Shown: positions 7,869-16,469, counted from the stretch's first letter. The stretch: DNA of 39,148 nt from Bacteroidota bacterium (GCA_029262775.1 JAJCYR010000082.1:1-39148), one strand, 5' to 3'. Notes: a model not told the origin generated them from the letters alone. Program-made: numbers and translations.

Positions 7869-9653
7869 ATGAAATTCCTTTCGACGCTTGTCGCGAACAT
7901 CCTCGGCACGTTCATAGCCCTTGCCATTCTGCTCTTCATCGGGTTTCTGTTCGTCATCGCCATAGCTGCATCGGGCGATCCGGCGCCTGCCGTGCGGTCG
8001 GGCACCGTGCTCGTAGTGGACCTCGAGGGGTCCGTTCCCGAGCGGGTCTCGAGCGATCCCCTCGCGCAGTTCATTTCCGGAGAAGCCGCCTATGGCCTCG
8101 GGGACCTGACCCGCGCCATCGAGGACGCGGCGGGCGATGACCGCATTGCCGGACTCTGGATCAAGCCCGGCATGGTGACCTCCTCCTGGGCTACGCTCGA
8201 GCGCATCCGCCGATCGCTCGACGCGTTCAAGGCCAGCGGCAAGCCCGTCTACGGATCCAGCCGGTCGTTCTACGCCCGCGAAAACGAGTACTACCTGCTC
8301 TCGGCCTCGGATCGGATATTCCTGGATCCGGAGGCCGTCTTCGAGTACAACGGCTTCAACTTGCAGGTGACCTTCTACCGCGACCTGCTCGAGCGCTGGA
8401 ACGTGGAACCCATGATTATCCGCTCGGGAACGTTCAAGGGCGCTGTCGAGCCGTTTCTGCGCGACGACCTCTCGCCCGAGAACGAGCTGCAGCTGCAGAC
8501 GCTGGTCGATGGCATTGAGGCGGTCTTCCTGGACGGCGTATCGGCCGGACGGGGCATGCCGGTGAAGGACCTGACGGCCATCATGGACAATGACATTGTC
8601 TTCGGCGCCGATCAGGCTCTTGCGTTTGGACTGGTCGATACGCTGGCCTATGAGGCGGACGTACGCGCCGCCTTCAACCGCTCGCTCGGAAACGAGGCCG
8701 ACGAGCGGCTTCCTGTCATCACGATTCGCAACTACGTGCGGGCCGCGGGTGCGGGTGCGGCGGCTTCCGGCTCGGTCGCCGTCGTTCACGTGACGGGTAA
8801 CATGGTAGCCGAGCCGCCCGGGGATACGATTCCTATTGGCCGGGGCCAGGTGGCGAGCGCTGGTGCCGTTGTAGATGCCCTCCGCTCGGCGGCACGCTCG
8901 TCGACGACGCGCGCCATCGTCGTCCGGATCAATTCACCGGGTGGCCTTGCGCCTGCGGCCGATGCCATGCTGGCTGCGCTCGACGAAGTCGACGCCGACA
9001 TCCCGATCATCGTTTCCATGGGCGATGTGGCCGCCAGCGGCGGCTACTGGCTCGCTACGGGGGGTGACATGATCATGGCCGAAGCATCGACCATCACCGG
9101 ATCCATCGGGGTTTTCATGATGCTGTTCAACCTGGACCCGTTCCTGAGCGAAAAAATCGGTATCCACACCGACGGCGTAACTTCTGCGCCCAACGCCGAC
9201 ATGATTACCGGTGTGACGTCGCTCTCGGATGCCCAACGCGCGGCGCTGCAGTCATTCGCCGATGATACGTACGCCCGTTTCCTCGGCCGCGTAGCCGAGA
9301 GCCGCGGCATGTCGGTCACGGAAGTCAATGCGCTGGCCCAGGGCCGGGTCTGGCTCGGCCGGGATGCCCTCGAGAATGGACTGGTCGACGCGCTCGGCGG
9401 CCTCGAGGAAGCCATTGACGAAGCCGCCTCGCGCGCCGGTATTGGCCCGGGAGACGTGACCATCGCGCACTACCCCAAGCCACAGTCATTCACCGAGAAG
9501 ATCATGGCCTCCATGGGAGGCGTCATGGAGCGCGGCGCGAGGGTCCGCGACCTGCCCGAGCCGTTCGCTTCACAGCTCCGCGTGCTGCAGCTTTTCGGAA
9601 ACGCACCGCGCGTACCCCAGGCCGTCATGCCGTTCACGCTCGACATCCGGTAG
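7869..9653 (+). CDS. sppA: Signal peptide peptidase SppA (67K type)
   Basis: This membrane-bound serine protease degrades signal peptides left after secretion. One N-terminal anchor helix (about 8-34) is followed by two tandem ClpP-like domains, the 67K architecture, at normal length (594 residues). The catalytic Lys is in SGTFKGAVEPF (Lys190, first domain) and the nucleophile Ser is in VAASGGYWLA (Ser390, second domain), matching the Lys/Ser dyad of E. coli SppA. The oxyanion and substrate segments INSPGG (about 357) and TGSIGVF (about 411-417) are present. It converges on gpmI, with 15 bases between the stops and no terminator seen. Confidence 0.95.
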   Translation: MKFLSTLVANILGTFIALAILLFIGFLFVIAIAASGDPAPAVRSGTVLVVDLEGSVPERVSSDPLAQFISGEAAYGLGDLTRAIEDAAGDDRIAGLWIKPGMVTSSWATLERIRRSLDAFKASGKPVYGSSRSFYARENEYYLLSASDRIFLDPEAVFEYNGFNLQVTFYRDLLERWNVEPMIIRSGTFKGAVEPFLRDDLSPENELQLQTLVDGIEAVFLDGVSAGRGMPVKDLTAIMDNDIVFGADQALAFGLVDTLAYEADVRAAFNRSLGNEADERLPVITIRNYVRAAGAGAAASGSVAVVHVTGNMVAEPPGDTIPIGRGQVASAGAVVDALRSAARSSTTRAIVVRINSPGGLAPAADAMLAALDEVDADIPIIVSMGDVAASGGYWLATGGDMIMAEASTITGSIGVFMMLFNLDPFLSEKIGIHTDGVTSAPNADMITGVTSLSDAQRAALQSFADDTYARFLGRVAESRGMSVTEVNALAQGRVWLGRDALENGLVDALGGLEEAIDEAASRAGIGPGDVTIAHYPKPQSFTEKIMASMGGVMERGARVRDLPEPFASQLRVLQLFGNAPRVPQAVMPFTLDIR

Positions 9654-9668
9654 CCGACGCGCAACCGC

Positions 9669-11210
9669 TCACGTAGGGATGGAACCTCTATAATCGAGCG
9701 AAATCAGTGATTCCCCGGTCATGGCGGCGGGCTGATCGAGCCCGAGAATGTGCAGGATGGTGGGCGCAACGTCTCCCAGCTTGCCGTTTTTGACCCGTCC
9801 CGCGAAGCCGTCAACGAGCACCACGTGCGGCACGGGCACCGTGGTGTGCGCCGTATGCGGCGTTCCATCCGGGTTTTTCATCCGGTCACAGTTGCCGTGG
9901 TCGGCAATCACGCTCACCGAGTAGCCATGCTCCCGGGCGGCGGTTATGACCTCCCGGGCTCCCTGGTCCGCCGCCTCGACGGCTTTGACGGCCGCCTCGA
10001 ACACACCCGTGTGCCCCACCATATCGGGGTTGGCAAAATTGATGACAACGAGGGCATAGTCGTTTGCCCGGATGGCCGCGGCCACACGGCGCGCCAGTTC
10101 GGGCGCGCTCATTTCGGGCTGCAGGTCATAGGTGGCGACCTTGGGCGATGCCACCAGTATCCGGTCCTCCCCCTCAAAGGCCTCTTCCCGACCCCCACTG
10201 AAGAAATATGTAACGTGCGGATACTTCTCCGTCTCGGCTGCGCGGAGCTGCCTGAGGCCCGCCCGCGACACGACGGCGCCGATCGTGTCGGACAGGTTGA
10301 CCTTCGGAAAGGCCACCGGATACGGAAAATTGCTGTCGTACCGGGCAAATGTGACGTACGTCAAATGGTCCACGCTCTCGTTCAGCGCCCGCGTAATTTG
10401 CCGCGCGCGGTCGGACCGGAAATTGAAGAAAATGACGACGTCGCCATCTGCGACGCGCGTGCTCGTCTCGTCGCCCGCGGCGGGCTGGACAATCATCGGC
10501 TCCAGAAACTCGTCGGTCGTCCCCTTTTCGTACTGCGCCCGGACGGCCGCGACCGCGTCGGAAACCGTCTCCCCGCGCCCGTCAACGAGCAGATCCCGCG
10601 CCTTCTCGGTGCGCTCCCACCGGTTGTCCCGATCCATGGCCCAGTAGCGCCCCACGACGCTGGCCACGCGGCCCTGCGGCGTCCCGTCGGCGCCCTTCAT
10701 GGCCTCCTGGATCCAGGCCACATGCCCGGCCCCACTCTCCGGGTCCGTATCCCGCCCGTCAGTGATGGCGTGCAGCAGCACGCGATTGGCTGGCACACCC
10801 ACGCGCGCCGCAAGCTCTACGAGCGCCGCCACGTGATTCCGGTGCGCGTGCACTCCGCCGTCTGAGAGCAGCCCCATCAAATGCAGCCGCACGCCCCGGC
10901 GCAGGGCTTCCTCGGCCGCCCCCCGGAGGACTTCGTTCTTGAAAAACGACCCGTCTTCAATGGCCACATCTATCCTTGTAATATCCTGGTAGACAATGCG
11001 TCCCGCCCCCAAGTTCATGTGGCCCACTTCGGAATTTCCCATCTGGCCCTCGGGCAGACCGACGGCGCGGCCGCTCGCATCGAGCTGCCCCATGGGCCCC
11101 TCTGCAAGTAGGGCGTCCAGGAACGGCTGATCGGCGGCCTGGATGGCGCTCACCGACGGGTCCTCGGCTATGCCATAGCCATCGAGTATGACGAGAAGAT
11201 GTTTTTTCAT
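9669..11210 (-). CDS. gpmI: 2,3-bisphosphoglycerate-independent phosphoglycerate mutase
   Basis: The enzyme interconverts 3- and 2-phosphoglycerate in lower glycolysis using two metal ions and a phosphoserine. The N-terminus LVILDGYG binds metal through Asp, and the nucleophile Ser is in QMGNSEVGHMNLGAG (Ser60). ITDGRDTDP (about 150-158) and the C-terminal ADHGNCD and HTAHTTVPVP blocks supply the other ligands. Length (513 residues) is normal for the family. It is followed (upstream in sequence order on the minus strand) by nth with a 19-base gap, so nth and gpmI are probably one transcript. With gap at 38004 this is the second glycolytic gene in the window. Confidence 0.97.
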   Translation of the reverse strand: MKKHLLVILDGYGIAEDPSVSAIQAADQPFLDALLAEGPMGQLDASGRAVGLPEGQMGNSEVGHMNLGAGRIVYQDITRIDVAIEDGSFFKNEVLRGAAEEALRRGVRLHLMGLLSDGGVHAHRNHVAALVELAARVGVPANRVLLHAITDGRDTDPESGAGHVAWIQEAMKGADGTPQGRVASVVGRYWAMDRDNRWERTEKARDLLVDGRGETVSDAVAAVRAQYEKGTTDEFLEPMIVQPAAGDETSTRVADGDVVIFFNFRSDRARQITRALNESVDHLTYVTFARYDSNFPYPVAFPKVNLSDTIGAVVSRAGLRQLRAAETEKYPHVTYFFSGGREEAFEGEDRILVASPKVATYDLQPEMSAPELARRVAAAIRANDYALVVINFANPDMVGHTGVFEAAVKAVEAADQGAREVITAAREHGYSVSVIADHGNCDRMKNPDGTPHTAHTTVPVPHVVLVDGFAGRVKNGKLGDVAPTILHILGLDQPAAMTGESLISLDYRGSIPT

Positions 11211-11229
11211 GGGTGCGGTTCAGGATCGG

Positions 11230-12093
11230 CTACCCGATACGATAGTCCTTGACCCGTTTGGTGGTGACGCCCGTACGCGCATTGAACACGTTCATACTGC
11301 CGCAGCGCGGGCACGACACCTGCTCAGTGCCATGCCGGTCGCTGATGCGGTCGGGCGTGTCGAAATAATGCCTGCGCGTGGCGCAGTAGTACGCGCCGCG
11401 CCCGGGATCCAGCCCATCGCGCGCCGCCGGCAGGGCCTCCATTCGGTCCCACGTCTTGCACAGTCCAGGCAGCACACATTCGGCGCATTTGGGCGCACGT
11501 GCCGTACACGTGTAGCGGCCGTGCAGAATAAGCAGATGGTGCGCATCGCCCCATGTATGCTCGGGAAGAATACGCTTGAGCTCCCGCTCGACCTTGTCAA
11601 CCGTCGCAGCGTTTTCGCTGACAAGGCCAATCCGGTTCGCCACGCGGAACACGTGGGTGTCGACGGCGAGCGCTGCGCCTCCAAAAGCCGCACTGATCAT
11701 GACCTCGGCCGTTTTCTGCCCTACGCCCGGCAGTCGCTTGAGTTGGGCGCTCGTTTCGGGCACACGGCCACCGAACTCATCGCGCAGCATGCGAGCCGCC
11801 CCTGCCAGATGTTTCGCTTTGTTGTTGGGATACGAAATGGATCGGATGAGCGCAAAAATGTCCTCCGGCTCAGCGGTGGCCATGTCCTCAATCGTGGGAT
11901 ATTTCTCAAAAAGAGCCGGCGTCACCTTGTTCACGCGCTCATCCGTACACTGCGCCGAGAGCACAACGGCCACGAGCAGCTCAAAAGGATTGTCATGCAC
12001 CAGCTCCGTTTCGGGCGCAGGTATTACCTTGCGCAGGCTGGCCATCACACGCTCGGCCCGTTCGCTGCGGGACATCCGCTCCGCGTTTTTCAT
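11230..12093 (-). CDS. nth: Endonuclease III with C-terminal Cys-containing extension
   Basis: This DNA glycosylase/AP lyase excises oxidised pyrimidines. The helix-hairpin-helix LKRLPGVGQKTAEVM carries the catalytic Lys (Lys127), and the catalytic Asp is in AVDTHVFRVANR (about 145). The [4Fe-4S] ligands follow the usual C-X6-C-X2-C-X5-C spacing at about 194-210. The family normally ends soon after that cluster. Here about 75 more residues follow, containing YYCATRRHYF and CPRCGSMNVF, suggestive of a small zinc-binding module. ATG 12093 is chosen because GGAG lies just upstream; TTG 12111 is a longer alternative. The start faces the divergent DUF4105 gene, with very little space between them. 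Confidence 0.93.
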   Translation of the reverse strand: MKNAERMSRSERAERVMASLRKVIPAPETELVHDNPFELLVAVVLSAQCTDERVNKVTPALFEKYPTIEDMATAEPEDIFALIRSISYPNNKAKHLAGAARMLRDEFGGRVPETSAQLKRLPGVGQKTAEVMISAAFGGAALAVDTHVFRVANRIGLVSENAATVDKVERELKRILPEHTWGDAHHLLILHGRYTCTARAPKCAECVLPGLCKTWDRMEALPAARDGLDPGRGAYYCATRRHYFDTPDRISDRHGTEQVSCPRCGSMNVFNARTGVTTKRVKDYRIG

Positions 12094-12173
12094 CTGCTCA
12101 CTCCATTTCAATGCCGCACCGCGCGTTCAACATGTCGTACCACGCGTTCCTGGCGTTCATTTCTTTCTGGTCG

Positions 12174-13637
12174 ATGCGGCGCGGGCGCCAGACCGCCGCC
12201 CGGCTGCCCCTGTCTTTTCGTTTCGCCTCTCGTTTCGCCTCTCTATTCGCCTCTCGTTTCGTCTTTCTTTTCGCATTTCTTCTCGTCTTTCTTTTCGCGG
12301 GCACCCTCGTCCCGCGCTCCTCCTACGCTCAACTCCCCGAGCGGTTGTCATCCTCGGCGCGCGTTGAAGTCCTGACCATGGCGCCCGGCACGGCCGTACA
12401 CGCCGTGTTCGGCCACAGCGCCCTCCGCGTGGTCGATCCTGGGCTCGGGTTCGATGCCGTTTTCAATTATGGCACGTTCAACCCCACCAATCCGCTCTTC
12501 ATTCCGAAGTTCGCCTACGGCGACATGCAGTACTTCGTATCGGTAGCCGGTGGCCGCGCCGTTGTCGAAGCCTACGCCTCGGAGGAGCGCAGTGTCTACG
12601 CCCAGCACATCCGCATGACTCCGGAGCGCGTCGCCGCCCTCTACGCCGCACTACGCACAAACCTCGAGCCCCAAAACCGGGCGTACCTCTACGATTTCGT
12701 ACGCGACAACTGCTCAACCCGCCTCATCGATCTCCTCTCCCTCTACGCTGGCGTTCGGCTTCGAAGCCAGGACGGTAGTCTGATGGGTAGTCTGATGACC
12801 TCACATGCGCTGGAGTCTCCGCCCTCGTTCCGGTCGCTCATCCGCAGCTACCTGGCTCCCTACCCCTGGCTTGACCTCGGCATAAACCTCATCCTCGGCG
12901 CCCCCATGGAGCGTCCCCCGTCCCCGCGCGAGCGCACCTTCCTGCCCTTCGAACTCATGGCCGCCCTCGACGCCGCGACCGTTCCGGCCGCTCCCTCGTC
13001 CGCCCCCTCGGCCATTCCGGCCGACAGCACCATTGCTTCCGCCGACAGTGCCCGCCTTCCCGCCGACAGTGCCCGCCTTCCCGCCGTTCTCCGCACCGAT
13101 ACTCTTTTTGCCGGCATCATCCACGGCCCCGCGCTGCCCCGCGTTGCCGGGCGCGCCGGAGACACGCTGGCCACCCGCGCGCAGGGCGGCTCGGCCCGGC
13201 CGCGCTTCGTCTGGCCCTTCCGCCTCGCCGCCCTCCTGCTCGCCCTCATCGCTTTCCTTCCTGGGCGTGACCGGGCCGTGAGCGGCAGGGCCAGGCGGTC
13301 GCCCACGACCGATCGCATTGATCGCATACTGCTCTGGACAACCAGTATTATCGGCGTGTTCCTGCTGTTCATGTGGCTCGGCACGCAGCACACGGTTACT
13401 TCCTGGAACACCAATCTGCTGTGGGCCTTTCCGCTGAACGTGCTCCTGCTCCGCCATAACGCCGTGCGCACGCTCTCGGCCGTCGCTGCCGCGTGCTGCG
13501 CCCTGGCGGCCCTCACGCCCGTCCTGCCTCTTCAGAGCGTACCGGCTGCCATCTGGCCATTCACGCTGCTCCTCGGGGCGCTTCACGTGCGCCGTATTGC
13601 CGTGCATATCAATACCATGCGCCTCTGTACTCAATGA
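12174..13637 (+). CDS. DUF4105 (Lnb N-terminal periplasmic domain) membrane protein
   Basis: The product carries a DUF4105 domain (about residues 30-260), recognised by FGHSALRVVDP and the later VRDNCSTRLIDLL. This domain is now named after Lnb, a lipoprotein N-acyl-modifying protein, and the conserved His and Cys would fit a thiol active site (inference). The N-terminus is an Arg/Phe/Ala-rich signal-anchor ending near SYAQ. A low-complexity Ala/Ser/Pro linker (about 270-330) contains tandem ADSARLP repeats. The C-terminal part has about four membrane helices (WPFRLAALLLALIAFLPG and later). Start is ambiguous: ATG 12174 gives a signal peptide beginning MRRGRQ; ATG 12132 or 12111 would be longer and overlap the nth start. 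The function in this organism is inferred. Confidence 0.82.
   Translation: MRRGRQTAARLPLSFRFASRFASLFASRFVFLFAFLLVFLFAGTLVPRSSYAQLPERLSSSARVEVLTMAPGTAVHAVFGHSALRVVDPGLGFDAVFNYGTFNPTNPLFIPKFAYGDMQYFVSVAGGRAVVEAYASEERSVYAQHIRMTPERVAALYAALRTNLEPQNRAYLYDFVRDNCSTRLIDLLSLYAGVRLRSQDGSLMGSLMTSHALESPPSFRSLIRSYLAPYPWLDLGINLILGAPMERPPSPRERTFLPFELMAALDAATVPAAPSSAPSAIPADSTIASADSARLPADSARLPAVLRTDTLFAGIIHGPALPRVAGRAGDTLATRAQGGSARPRFVWPFRLAALLLALIAFLPGRDRAVSGRARRSPTTDRIDRILLWTTSIIGVFLLFMWLGTQHTVTSWNTNLLWAFPLNVLLLRHNAVRTLSAVAAACCALAALTPVLPLQSVPAAIWPFTLLLGALHVRRIAVHINTMRLCTQ
13041..13082 (+). repeat. Two 21 bp tandem repeats encoding ADSARLP
   Basis: Units 13041-13061 and 13062-13082 are identical and in frame in the low-complexity linker of the DUF4105 gene. 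Confidence 0.85.
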
Positions 13638-13701
13638 CGCAATGTGTTTGCATAAAATATTATATTTACATGTCTTATGAGATATGCATAATGCGCTGAA
13701 A

Positions 13702-13805
13702 TGTCGTAATTGCGCTTGTAGTGGCGGAATATGGCCCGCCATGTCGGGATTCCTCAATTGCGACACCCTGGACTCAATTGCGACAGGCTGAAGGGTATCG
13801 CGACA
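13702..13805. mobile_element. Possible miniature element with TGTCG...CGACA inverted repeats
   Basis: The left side has TGTCGTAATTG (13702-13712) and TGTCGGGATT (13743-13752). The right side has the opposite orientation in three units with a 20 bp period: CAATTGCGACA at 13755-13765 and 13775-13785, and ATCGCGACA ending at 13805. A small hairpin (13722-13727 with 13736-13741) lies in the middle. Multiple short repeats in opposite orientation at the two ends, with TG...CA termini, resemble transposase-binding ends of IS21-like and Tn7-like elements. There is no transposase and no clear target duplication, so it could be a non-autonomous remnant or a protein-binding array. The repeats are directly visible; the mobile-element reading is inference. 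Confidence 0.45.
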
Positions 13806-13899
13806 CGCTGCGCAGTCGTCAAATAGAACATGTGATTGTTATTTATAAACTTACATCACATTATCATGACATTTCGTTCAGAGGCGCATGAACAACAAA

Positions 13900-13985
13900 C
13901 CCGAACCCAATTCCGAACCCGAATCCGAATCCGAATCCGAACCCGAATCCGAACCCGAACCCGAATCCGAACCCAAACCCAAACC
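13900..13985. repeat. Hexamer array (CCGAAY)n
   Basis: About fourteen tandem hexamers of the form CCGAAC or CCGAAT, decaying to CCAAAC at the right end. On the minus strand this reads like (TTCGGG/TTCGGA)n, superficially telomere-like. It sits at the 3' side of the M20 peptidase gene. If translated in the plus frame from 13888 it would give alternating Glu-Pro/Glu-Ser. Confidence 0.9.
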
Positions 13986-14024
13986 AAGGCTCATAGCGCC
14001 GCGGCGACCGGCCCAGCCACCCCA

Positions 14025-14056
14025 GACGCTGCTACCCCGCGACGCTGCTACCCCGC
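14025..14056. repeat. 16 bp perfect tandem duplication over the peptidase stop codon
   Basis: Two identical 16 bp units, 14025-14040 and 14041-14056. The M20 peptidase stop codon (14048-14050) lies inside the second copy, so the duplication was placed at the very end of the gene. Confidence 0.9.
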
Positions 14057-15283
14057 GACGCCGCAATACTCCCGGGCGGCGCGAAAAAGCAGCTCTGCCA
14101 AGCCCGCCACCGAGTCCAGATCGGCCCATTCCACGTCCTGGTGTATACCACCGCCCGCGGCGCCCATCACCACCGACGGAATGCCCGCCGCGCCAAGAAT
14201 CGCCGAGTCTTCCCACCAGCCGTGGCCAATAAAGCCCGGCCGAAACGCCAATACACCGACCGATGCCTGCTCAAGCGCCTTCACGATCTCATGCGCAGGT
14301 TCGATCTCCCATGGACTGCGCCATAGTTCCAGCTCAATCCGCGCGTCAAAATCGGGATCAGAGGCCGCCGCGCGTGCCACAAGCGCCTCAATCTCTTCCC
14401 GCACCATTTCCTCGGTCTCTCCCGGAATCGTCCTGCGCTCCACCATGATCCGGCATTCGTGGGAGTAGATGAACAGGCTCCGCCCCCCCTTAACGAGCGG
14501 CACATGGATCGATGCCGAGCCGCACAATTCGTGCTGTTTCCGCCTCGGGAGCACGCGCGCATGCCCATGCAGTTCGGCCAGCAGCAGCCCCATCATCATG
14601 TTCGCATCCCGCCCCTCCTCGTGTCGGCCACCGTGCGCCGTGCGGCCCGTCGTCACGACCCGGTAAATGGCAAACCCACGATGCGCCAGGCAGATATGCA
14701 TGTCCGTCGGCTCGGTCACAATCGCCGCATGGACACGCCCACGCCGCTCCGATTCCGCGGCACGAGCCCCCCACTGGCGCGCCACAGCCGCCGCACCCAT
14801 GCTTTCGTATTCCTCGTCGGCCACGAACGTGAGCACCAGGTCGCCCGCCAGCGCCTCTCCGGAATCTGCCAGCAGTTTCGCAGCGCCCAGCATCCCGGCC
14901 AGGCCGCTTTTCATGTCATAGGCACCCCTGCCATACAGTTTGCCTTCCTCAATCCGGGCGGCGAACGGCGCATCCATCCCACCCACACCGACCGTATCCA
15001 TGTGGCCATTGATCATCAGGTTCCGGCCCTGGCCCCCTTCCTGTGCTCCCAGGCTGGCACCCCGCCGAGCACGGATCACGCCCGTCACGTTCACGCGTCC
15101 AGGCGCAAGCTCATCGACCATCACCTCGGCGCCCACACTGCGCAGTTCATCGGCAACAAGCGCACCCACGGCAGCCTCGCCACCGCCACCCGTTTCCAGA
15201 TGGGGATTCACGGAATCGGCCTCAACGAGACGGGCCAGCACACCGGTCGTATACCGGATATCGGGTCGATGCGTCGCATTCAT
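14048..15283 (-). CDS. M20 family metallopeptidase (ArgE/DapE/acetylornithine deacetylase-like)
   Basis: This di-zinc amidohydrolase/peptidase is 411 residues, close to family length. The metal ligands are visible: His in NGHMDTV (about 93-99), bridging Asp in GRGAYDMKSG (about 117-126), Glu-Glu in VADEEYES (about 152-159), a later TEPTD (about 190-194), and a C-terminal His in GGIHQDVEW (about 385). HGGRHEEGRDAN marks the dimerization-domain boundary. It could act on an acetylated or succinylated amino acid or a dipeptide; substrate cannot be read from sequence. The gene lies four bases after the PLP-enzyme gene on the same strand and is probably co-transcribed with it, which mildly favours an amino-acid role. 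Confidence 0.9.
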   Translation of the reverse strand: MNATHRPDIRYTTGVLARLVEADSVNPHLETGGGGEAAVGALVADELRSVGAEVMVDELAPGRVNVTGVIRARRGASLGAQEGGQGRNLMINGHMDTVGVGGMDAPFAARIEEGKLYGRGAYDMKSGLAGMLGAAKLLADSGEALAGDLVLTFVADEEYESMGAAAVARQWGARAAESERRGRVHAAIVTEPTDMHICLAHRGFAIYRVVTTGRTAHGGRHEEGRDANMMMGLLLAELHGHARVLPRRKQHELCGSASIHVPLVKGGRSLFIYSHECRIMVERRTIPGETEEMVREEIEALVARAAASDPDFDARIELELWRSPWEIEPAHEIVKALEQASVGVLAFRPGFIGHGWWEDSAILGAAGIPSVVMGAAGGGIHQDVEWADLDSVAGLAELLFRAAREYCGVAG

Positions 15284-15287
15284 GCCA

Positions 15288-16469
15288 TTACACGGCCACG
15301 AGTGCCTGTTTCAGGTCGGCGATGAGGTCCTCCACGTTCTCAATGCCCACCGAATAGCGGATGAGCGTCTCTGAAATACCGAGCGCCGCACGCTGCTCCC
15401 GCGTCATTTCAACGTGGCTCGTCACGCTCGGCGGTCCTACGAGCGTGCCGACCGAGCCGAGGCTCGCCGCCCGGTGCGCCAGTTTCAGCGCGCCCGTGAA
15501 TCGGCGGACGGCTTCCATGTCGCCCTTGAGTTCGAAGGACAGCATGCCCCCGAAACCCCGCATCTGGCGGCGGGCAATGCCCTGGCCCTCGTGCCCTTCG
15601 AGACCCGGATGGAATACCCGCGCCACGCCCGACTGACCGCCGAGCCAGCGGGCAATTTCGAGGGCGCTTTCGTTTTGTCTCGCAACGCGGAGTTCGAGGG
15701 TTTTCATGCCGCGAAGGGTGCGGTAGGCGGCATCGGCGTGGAGCGATGCTCCGGTAATCTCGCGGAACCGAAACACGGTCTCGACCAGATCCCGCCGCCC
15801 GCACAACAGGCCGCACATCACATCCGAGTGGCCACCGAGATACTTCGTGGCGCTGTGCACGACGAGGTCCGCGCCGAGTGCAAGCGGATTCTGGTTGATG
15901 GGCGTCGCAAACGTATTGTCGCACACCACGATGGCACCAGCGCGATGGGCAGCCGCAGCGAGCCGCTCAATGTCCAGGATTTTGAGCGTCGGGTTTGTCG
16001 GCGTTTCCAGGTAGACGAGTTGGCAACCTGCGGCCATGGCGGCTTCGAGAGCCTCGTGGTCCGTCGTATTGCAGAGCGCCGCATCGACCCCAATGCGCGG
16101 TAAATACTCGAGAAACAGGCGACTCGTGCCGCCATAGGAATCGTTGATGCTGACGACGCGGTCGCCGGGCGAGAGAAGCGCGAAGAGCGTATTGCTGATG
16201 GCCGCCATGCCGGTCGAAAAACTGGTGGCCGCCTCAGCGCCCTCCAAAATCCGGATTTTCTCCTCCAGTACCGCCACCGTGGGGTTCGTGTTGCGGCTGT
16301 AGATGTGGCCGGGGCGCCGTCCGAGGGCGACATCGGTCCACTCGCCGAGATCATCGTAGGCAAAGGTGACGGTATTGTAGACAGGTACGACCGCGCTTCC
16401 GTCTGCAAAAGGGGCGGTTTCGCCAGCCCAGACCGACTGCGTACCGGCTTTTTTATTCTCAAGATCCAT
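15288..16469 (-). CDS. Cystathionine gamma-synthase family PLP enzyme
   Basis: A Cys/Met-metabolism PLP-dependent enzyme (fold type I), 393 residues. IYSRNTNPTVAVLEEKI (about 60-76) binds the cofactor phosphate of the neighbouring subunit, FSTGMAAIS (about 88-96) is the next phosphate loop, and the Schiff-base Lys is in HSATKYLGGHSD (Lys209). LVGPPSVTSH near 350 completes the active site. Such enzymes make cystathionine or homocysteine from acylated homoserine, or cleave cystathionine or methionine; the exact reaction is not decided by sequence alone. ATG 16469 is chosen (MDLENKK); TTG 16490 is an alternative. The M20 peptidase gene follows after four bases. No SAM riboswitch is visible upstream. 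Confidence 0.92.
   Translation of the reverse strand: MDLENKKAGTQSVWAGETAPFADGSAVVPVYNTVTFAYDDLGEWTDVALGRRPGHIYSRNTNPTVAVLEEKIRILEGAEAATSFSTGMAAISNTLFALLSPGDRVVSINDSYGGTSRLFLEYLPRIGVDAALCNTTDHEALEAAMAAGCQLVYLETPTNPTLKILDIERLAAAAHRAGAIVVCDNTFATPINQNPLALGADLVVHSATKYLGGHSDVMCGLLCGRRDLVETVFRFREITGASLHADAAYRTLRGMKTLELRVARQNESALEIARWLGGQSGVARVFHPGLEGHEGQGIARRQMRGFGGMLSFELKGDMEAVRRFTGALKLAHRAASLGSVGTLVGPPSVTSHVEMTREQRAALGISETLIRYSVGIENVEDLIADLKQALVAV

Larger units (their letters stand above)
13638..14047. other. 410 bp gene-free stretch between convergent genes
   Basis: This lies between the stops of the DUF4105 gene (plus) and the M20 peptidase gene (minus). It begins with an unusually AT-rich patch (about 13647-13700), then holds the inverted-repeat element at 13702-13805, another AT-rich patch (13820-13870), a CCGAAY hexamer array (13900-13985) and the start of a 16 bp tandem repeat. 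A plus-strand ORF at 13888-14232 would encode a Pro/Glu/Ser repeat protein, but it runs antisense through the peptidase 3' end and has a poorly spaced GAGG, so I do not call it a gene. I see no clear rho-independent terminator for either flanking gene. Confidence 0.7.

Noticed and set aside
9654-9668. Looked for a shared terminator between sppA and gpmI
   Set aside because: Only 15 bases separate the stops and no hairpin with a T run is visible.
13751-13810. CRISPR-like reading of the 20 bp periodic repeats
   Set aside because: Units are directly abutting with no spacers, and only three are present, one of them divergent.
13888-14232. Plus-strand ORF with alternating Glu-Pro/Glu-Ser repeats
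   Set aside because: It arises from the hexamer array, continues antisense through the well-supported M20 peptidase 3' end, and has a GAGG only three bases from the ATG.
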